Shown here: one piece after another, positions 60,105 through 64,000 of the stretch | How positions within the stretch are numbered: the stretch's first letter is position 1 | Layout of the letters: each line of letters begins with the position of its first letter | Assembly (NCBI GenBank): GCA_038210655.1 | Contig: JBBQWM010000014.1 | Coordinates: 1 to 64,000, forward strand | Direction of reading: 5' to 3' | Length of the DNA stretch: 64,000 nucleotides | DNA from: 54-19 sp038210655 | Lineage (GTDB): Bacteria > Chloroflexota > Chloroflexia > Chloroheliales > Chloroheliaceae | Notes under the pieces: model-generated | Seen by the model: the letters and a program-made list of their open reading frames with translations, nothing else | Databases searched by the model: none | Told to the model about the DNA's origin: nothing | Made by a program: the position numbers and the translations under genes

Positions 60105-61346
60105 TTGCAAGTACGAACCCTGCATTTCAGCGATTTTCTGAAACTGGGCCGCATGCATCAGGCAGACATCGGACTCAATCTTCCCTACGCCTTGATGATG
60201 CCCGATCTACCCCTACCGGTGGCCCTGACTCAGCATTTACCTGTAAATAATCACAATTCCTCGGTTTATATCTACGAGGAAGACCGCAAGCCGACCGCTT
60301 TTGTTCAGGCGCGTACCCGCCAGCGCCGCGACGAATGGGAAGTGTCGGCGCTTGGTGTGGTCGGTAATGTCCACCCCGAATCGATAGAAGCTCCCCGGTC
60401 GGATGAAGCGCTAGAGTCGGAAGAAGTGAGGTTGCCGCTTGAGAATAATCTGCACACCTCCGAAGGTACTACCATGACCGCTGAAGCTGTCGAAGTAATC
60501 GAAGGCGAAGAACCGACCGACACTGCCAACGAAACTGAAGCGGATGCGGCGGATTTTGGCTATATCAGCGTCTGGCCGGATGAGATCGAAACCGCCTGGT
60601 TGCGTCTGCTCGAACATCTGGTGGTGGATGCCGGGGAAAAAGGGGCGGTACGACTGTATGCCCGTATTTCGAGCGAGTCGCCACAGCTAGAACTTTTCGG
60701 TCAGACCGGTTTTCACACCTATACCCACGAGAACCTATTTTACTTGCGCTACGAGCAACCGGTAGAGCGGCCCATTTCGATTAATCTAAAGCTCAAAGAA
60801 CAACGTAACAGGGATGCCTGGTTTATCCAGCAGCTTTATGCTGCCATTACGCCTACCTTTGTGCAGAACTCCGAGCAGAGTACCAGCCGAAGCTGGGAAA
60901 TTCATAAGAGTTATCTGCCCCGGATGACCAAAGAAATCGGTTGGATACTGATGGAGTCGGAAAAAGCAGTCGCCTACGTCCGTATCCTGACTTGTCGCAA
61001 CCGCCACCTGTTGCGGATAATGAGCCTCGATACCCGGCGTGAGGTGCTGCCCGATTTGATCCGTTACGCCCTCTCGACCCTCAAGGCCGGGGCCGATACC
61101 GAAGTTTACTGTACCGTCCGTGAATATCAGATGGAGCAGGAAGCCGTGCTGGAGGACATCGGGTTCAGCCTTAGCCTGGGCAAGCAGGCTGTTTTGGTCA
61201 AGCACACTGTCCAATACGTGCGAGCGACCGAACGGCAACTGGCCCGAGGCCGCGAGGGTAAACTGATCCAGGCCCATCGGGTCGTGCGACCCAATTTGCT
61301 GGTTCGATTGGTCGAGTTTGTGCGGCATAGAATGGTAGTTTTGTAG
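60105..61346 (+). CDS. Putative GNAT-fold protein with acidic insertion
   Basis: 413 residues. Two GNAT-like halves are suggested: residues 1-90 plus about 145-225 (EVSALGVVGN, then a LRLLEHLVVDAGEKGAVRLYARI helix-strand and LFGQTGFHTYTHENLFYLRY), and a second similar half from about 230 (RDAWFIQQLYAAITPTFVQ...LRIMSLDTRREVLPDLI). An acidic low-complexity insert of about 65 residues splits the first half. No glycine-rich acetyl-CoA loop is obvious, so the activity is uncertain. Start is a TTG at 60105. The last 25 residues are basic (VRPNLLVRLVEFVRHRMVVL). Confidence 0.55.
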   Translation: MQVRTLHFSDFLKLGRMHQADIGLNLPYALMMPDLPLPVALTQHLPVNNHNSSVYIYEEDRKPTAFVQARTRQRRDEWEVSALGVVGNVHPESIEAPRSDEALESEEVRLPLENNLHTSEGTTMTAEAVEVIEGEEPTDTANETEADAADFGYISVWPDEIETAWLRLLEHLVVDAGEKGAVRLYARISSESPQLELFGQTGFHTYTHENLFYLRYEQPVERPISINLKLKEQRNRDAWFIQQLYAAITPTFVQNSEQSTSRSWEIHKSYLPRMTKEIGWILMESEKAVAYVRILTCRNRHLLRIMSLDTRREVLPDLIRYALSTLKAGADTEVYCTVREYQMEQEAVLEDIGFSLSLGKQAVLVKHTVQYVRATERQLARGREGKLIQAHRVVRPNLLVRLVEFVRHRMVVL

Positions 61347-61592
61347 ATATTTACTTTGTAAGTTAAAATATAACTATCAGAATAGCGGTTTTTAACACCC
61401 CGGCGCACTGGTAGCCCGCCGGTTTTTACTTCGCAAGACAGCCGTTTGATTTGTGCAAAACGAAACAAATGGCCCCTCATTACGTACTTAAATATTGGTA
61501 AACGTTTTTTAGCAGCCCGTCTGGATGGCGTAGAATGCTAGTACGCCCGTAAACCGATATTAACAAGTTAGATTGAATGGTGAAAAGCCTAT

Positions 61593-63527
61593 ATGACAAC
61601 TAAAATAGAGATAGACGAAGAAGAAGCTTTGCTCCCCGAACGCACGATTACCGATGACCTGGAATTGCTTCTGGCGGCCCTGCCGCTCCACATTCGCCAA
61701 TCTCTGGAAAGTCTGGGAAGTCGCGCCGATTTGCTGGAAATTGTCATGGACTTGGGTCGTTTGCCCGAAGCCCGTTTCCGTGACCGGGAAATCGCCCTCA
61801 GTCAGCGCGAAGTTACCGACGCGGACATTGACAATGTCATTCAGAATATTGGTACATTTGGTAGCGATAACCGGGCCGGGATCGAACGGACGTTGCATCG
61901 TATTTCGGTTATCCGCAACCGGGCCGGAAAGCCGGTCGGTCTGACTTGTCGGATCGGGCGGGCGGTGTTTGGTACTATCGGCATTATCCAGGATTTGGTC
62001 GAAAGTGGGCAAAGCATTTTACTGGTCGGTAAACCGGGCGTTGGTAAGACGACGCTTTTGCGCGAGACCGCCCGTGTGCTGGCGGACGACCTGCATAAGC
62101 GGGTTATAATTGTCGATACCAGCAACGAAATCGCAGGAGATGGCGATATACCGCACCCGGCCATCGGTCACGCCCGCCGGATGCAAGTGGCCCGACCCGA
62201 TTTGCAGCATAACGTGATGATCGAGGCGGTCGAGAATCACATGCCGGAAGTGATTGTGATCGACGAAATCGGTACTCAGTTAGAGGCGGAAGCCGCTCGA
62301 ACCATCAACGAACGCGGCGTGCAACTGATCGGAACGGCGCACGGTGTTTCGTTGGAAAACCTCATGCTCAACCCGACGCTTTCCGACCTGATCGGCGGTA
62401 TTCAGAGCGTGACACTGGGCGATGAGGAAGCCCGCCGACGCGGAACTCAAAAATCGGTGCTGGAACGCAAAGCCCCACCCACCTTTGATACAATGGTCGA
62501 AATCCGCGACCGCGATAAAGTAGCAGTACATCTGAGCGTAGCCGATACGGTAGATGCGATCTTGCGCGGTCAGCCCTATACCACTCAAATCCGCTATCGC
62601 AACGAGCAGGGTGAGATCGAGATGTACGAGGAGGAGAACGATCTGGAAGGGGTGGTAATCGGTACTAACCAGCCCCAACCTTCCGATATGAGTATGGCTG
62701 CCTTTGGGTTTGGCCCGCCCACCGTCGGTTATGGTCGGAGCCGAGGCTATGGCAGTGGGGTTCACGGCGCAACCACAATGGCGGGGGGTTACGACCGCAC
62801 TCGTCGGCAGGCCAACCGCAGTAGCCAGGGGGTTACTTCGAATGAAAGAGGTGGCGGGGCAGCACCGTTCGTCCGTCCCGCGCCCCAAACCCAAACCCAA
62901 CCGCAATCGGAGCGAATAGCCCAACCGGTAGTCGTGACTTCGCCGGTTGCTCCCACTCGTGCGAACGGCACAGGAGCCACCAAAGAAAGTCCTGCCAAAG
63001 CTCCAATCGCGGCGGTCAAGCCTTTAAGGATTTATCCGCACGGTGTAAACCGAGGCCGGTTGGAAAATGTGGTCAAGCAGATGAGCGTGCCAGCCGATAT
63101 TGTGCGCGACATCGGCGACTCCGATTTGGTGCTGACCCTTAAAAATTACTATCGCCAAAAGCCACTTTCGTTGCGACAGGCCGAAAACGAAGGTATTCCA
63201 ATCTATATTATGAAGAGCAACACGGCTACTCAGATGGAAGGAATACTGGCCCAGGTTTTCGGGGTAGAAACACCGCAACATAAAGATAGTAGCGAGGAAG
63301 ACGATGTTTCTCAGAAAATGGACATCGACTCCGACCCGGTGAAATGGGCGATCTACCAGACCGAGGACGCGATCAACCAGGTGATGCAACGCGGGCAGGC
63401 GATAGAGTTACCGCCTCAAAACTCGTTCATCCGGCGCGTGCAACACCAGATGGCGGAGCGCTATAACTTGATTTCCCAAAGCCGGGGTCGTGAACCTTTC
63501 CGGCGCGTCAAAATTTATCCCCAATAG
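61593..63527 (+). CDS. Ycf45-like AAA ATPase with R3H domain
   Basis: 644 residues. N-terminal helical region to about 90, then an AAA core related to stage III sporulation protein AA: SILLVGKPGVGKTTLLRETA (Walker A), RVIIVDTSNEIAGDG, MPEVIVIDEIGTQLEAEAA (Walker B) and LIGTAHGVSLENLM. A Gly/Arg/Gln-rich linker (about 370-465) leads to a C-terminal part ending in an R3H domain (NSFIRRVQHQMAERYNLIS, then SRGREPFRRVKIYP) that binds single-stranded nucleic acid. Ycf45 homologues are found in cyanobacteria and plastids; the function is not established. It is followed by the DarA-like gene. Confidence 0.88.
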   Translation: MTTKIEIDEEEALLPERTITDDLELLLAALPLHIRQSLESLGSRADLLEIVMDLGRLPEARFRDREIALSQREVTDADIDNVIQNIGTFGSDNRAGIERTLHRISVIRNRAGKPVGLTCRIGRAVFGTIGIIQDLVESGQSILLVGKPGVGKTTLLRETARVLADDLHKRVIIVDTSNEIAGDGDIPHPAIGHARRMQVARPDLQHNVMIEAVENHMPEVIVIDEIGTQLEAEAARTINERGVQLIGTAHGVSLENLMLNPTLSDLIGGIQSVTLGDEEARRRGTQKSVLERKAPPTFDTMVEIRDRDKVAVHLSVADTVDAILRGQPYTTQIRYRNEQGEIEMYEEENDLEGVVIGTNQPQPSDMSMAAFGFGPPTVGYGRSRGYGSGVHGATTMAGGYDRTRRQANRSSQGVTSNERGGGAAPFVRPAPQTQTQPQSERIAQPVVVTSPVAPTRANGTGATKESPAKAPIAAVKPLRIYPHGVNRGRLENVVKQMSVPADIVRDIGDSDLVLTLKNYYRQKPLSLRQAENEGIPIYIMKSNTATQMEGILAQVFGVETPQHKDSSEEDDVSQKMDIDSDPVKWAIYQTEDAINQVMQRGQAIELPPQNSFIRRVQHQMAERYNLISQSRGREPFRRVKIYPQ

Positions 63528-63529
63528 CG

Positions 63530-63634
63530 GTTTTGGATTTTAGGTTTAGATTTTAACTTGATAGTGGGGTTTACAAACTCACTTTCAGGTTAGAATCACA
63601 AATCTAAAATCCAAAATCTAAAATCTAAAATGTC
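63530..63634. repeat. AAATCTAAAATC fold-back repeat
   Basis: GGATTTTAGGTTTAGATTTT (63536) faces CAAATCTAAAATCCAAAATC (63599), the latter in tandem short units (AAAATCTAAAATCTAAAATG). It separates the AAA and DarA-like genes and is a further repeat family. Confidence 0.75.
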
Positions 63635-63967
63635 ATGAAGATGGTCGTTACGATAGTCCAGGGCAAAGACGCAGGTACTTTGACTGATAAACTGGTGGCG
63701 CGGCGCTATGGTGTAACTCGGATTAACACCAGTGGCGGTTTTTTGCGTGAGTCAAATGCGACCTTCTTGATTGGGGTCGAAGACCAGCAAGTCGAAGACG
63801 TGATTAACATTATTCGGGCGACCTGCAAGACCCGTAGCCATTATCTCAATCCTATGCCGCCCATGAGTGAGCCGGGCGGTGAAATCTATGTGCCGAACCC
63901 GGTCGAAGTCCAGGTCGGGGGGGCAACTATCTTTGTGGTAGCGGTAGACAAATACCTCCGATTGTAA
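63635..63967 (+). CDS. darA: DarA/PstA-type cyclic-di-AMP receptor
   Basis: 110 residues, PII-like. MVVTIVQGKDAGTLTDKLVARRYGVTRINTSGGFLRESNATFLIGV-type sequence (read in parts: LTDKLVARRYGVTRINTSGG and FLRESNATFLIGVED) matches DarA, a trimer that binds cyclic di-AMP. The large loop has PMSEPGGEIYVPNP. Binding of c-di-AMP is known for Gram-positive members and inferred here; no diadenylate cyclase gene is in the window. Starts with ATG shortly after the repeat. Confidence 0.88.
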   Translation: MKMVVTIVQGKDAGTLTDKLVARRYGVTRINTSGGFLRESNATFLIGVEDQQVEDVINIIRATCKTRSHYLNPMPPMSEPGGEIYVPNPVEVQVGGATIFVVAVDKYLRL

Positions 63968-64000
63968 TACTATATAGCGGCAAGTCTTATACATTTTAAT

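Overview
The window is a gene-dense bacterial chromosome segment of moderate GC. Starts are a mix of ATG, GTG and TTG, mostly behind clear AGGAGG-like ribosome binding sites. The gene set points to Chloroflexota: a Ycf45-like AAA/R3H ATPase followed by a DarA-type PII-like protein, a secreted glycosidase with ETGH...FGFP repeats, a giant TPR protein next to a roadblock protein, and many hairpin-type dispersed repeats. This assignment is inferred from family content; no rRNA, tRNA or CRISPR was seen.

Layout. 1-480: folded dispersed repeats, a terminator and five DnaA-box-like nonamers. 0.5-10.5 kb: SbcD-like nuclease, giant TPR/PF-motif protein, roadblock protein, ndk, MrfA-like helicase. 10.5-19.8 kb: toxin-antitoxin pair, a leftward lipid/glycolipid cluster (PHP, PimA-like GT4, CDP-alcohol phosphatidyltransferase), lipid kinase, CorA, nitroreductase, CHAD protein, a conserved-looking small protein. 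20-31 kb: membrane zinc-ribbon protein, secreted glycosidase, acylphosphatase/FecR pair, UDP-glucose dehydrogenase, PD-(D/E)XK-like protein, AcpS, membrane glycosyltransferase. 31-35 kb: NAD(P)HX repair enzyme, CBS protein, alanine racemase, ABM protein. 35-41.3 kb: a frameshifted remnant, a leftward three-gene module (membrane anchor, glucosaminidase, VirB4-like protein with degenerate ATPase motifs), and two small membrane proteins. 41-47 kb: SnoaL-like protein, GNAT, NHL protein, GalT, and an AT-rich RloA/RloB pair. 47-54.8 kb: uronate isomerase, a DapB-like reductase lacking the usual His pair, isocitrate lyase, and a thiamine-precursor ABC transporter under a TPP riboswitch with an attenuator. 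54.9-58 kb: small protein plus broken HNH nuclease, HEAT-repeat protein, Uma2-type nuclease. 58-64 kb: PdxS/PdxT, GNAT-like protein, AAA/R3H protein, DarA-like protein.

How genes work together. PdxS and PdxT form PLP synthase; Alr needs PLP. The riboswitch, ATPase, permease and lipoprotein make one thiamine-precursor import unit. The PHP/GT4/CDP-alcohol transferase cluster with the lipid kinase suggests phosphoglycolipid synthesis. Ugd, the membrane glycosyltransferase and the glycosidase suggest envelope or exopolysaccharide work. The best candidates for something not well described are the VirB4-like/glucosaminidase/anchor module (35.8-40.2 kb), the giant TPR protein with its repeated PF[SN][FL] motif beside a roadblock protein, and the RloA/RloB pair behind a long perfect palindrome. 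Intergenic space is unusually rich in several unrelated families of fold-back repeats, some nested, one forming coding sequence.
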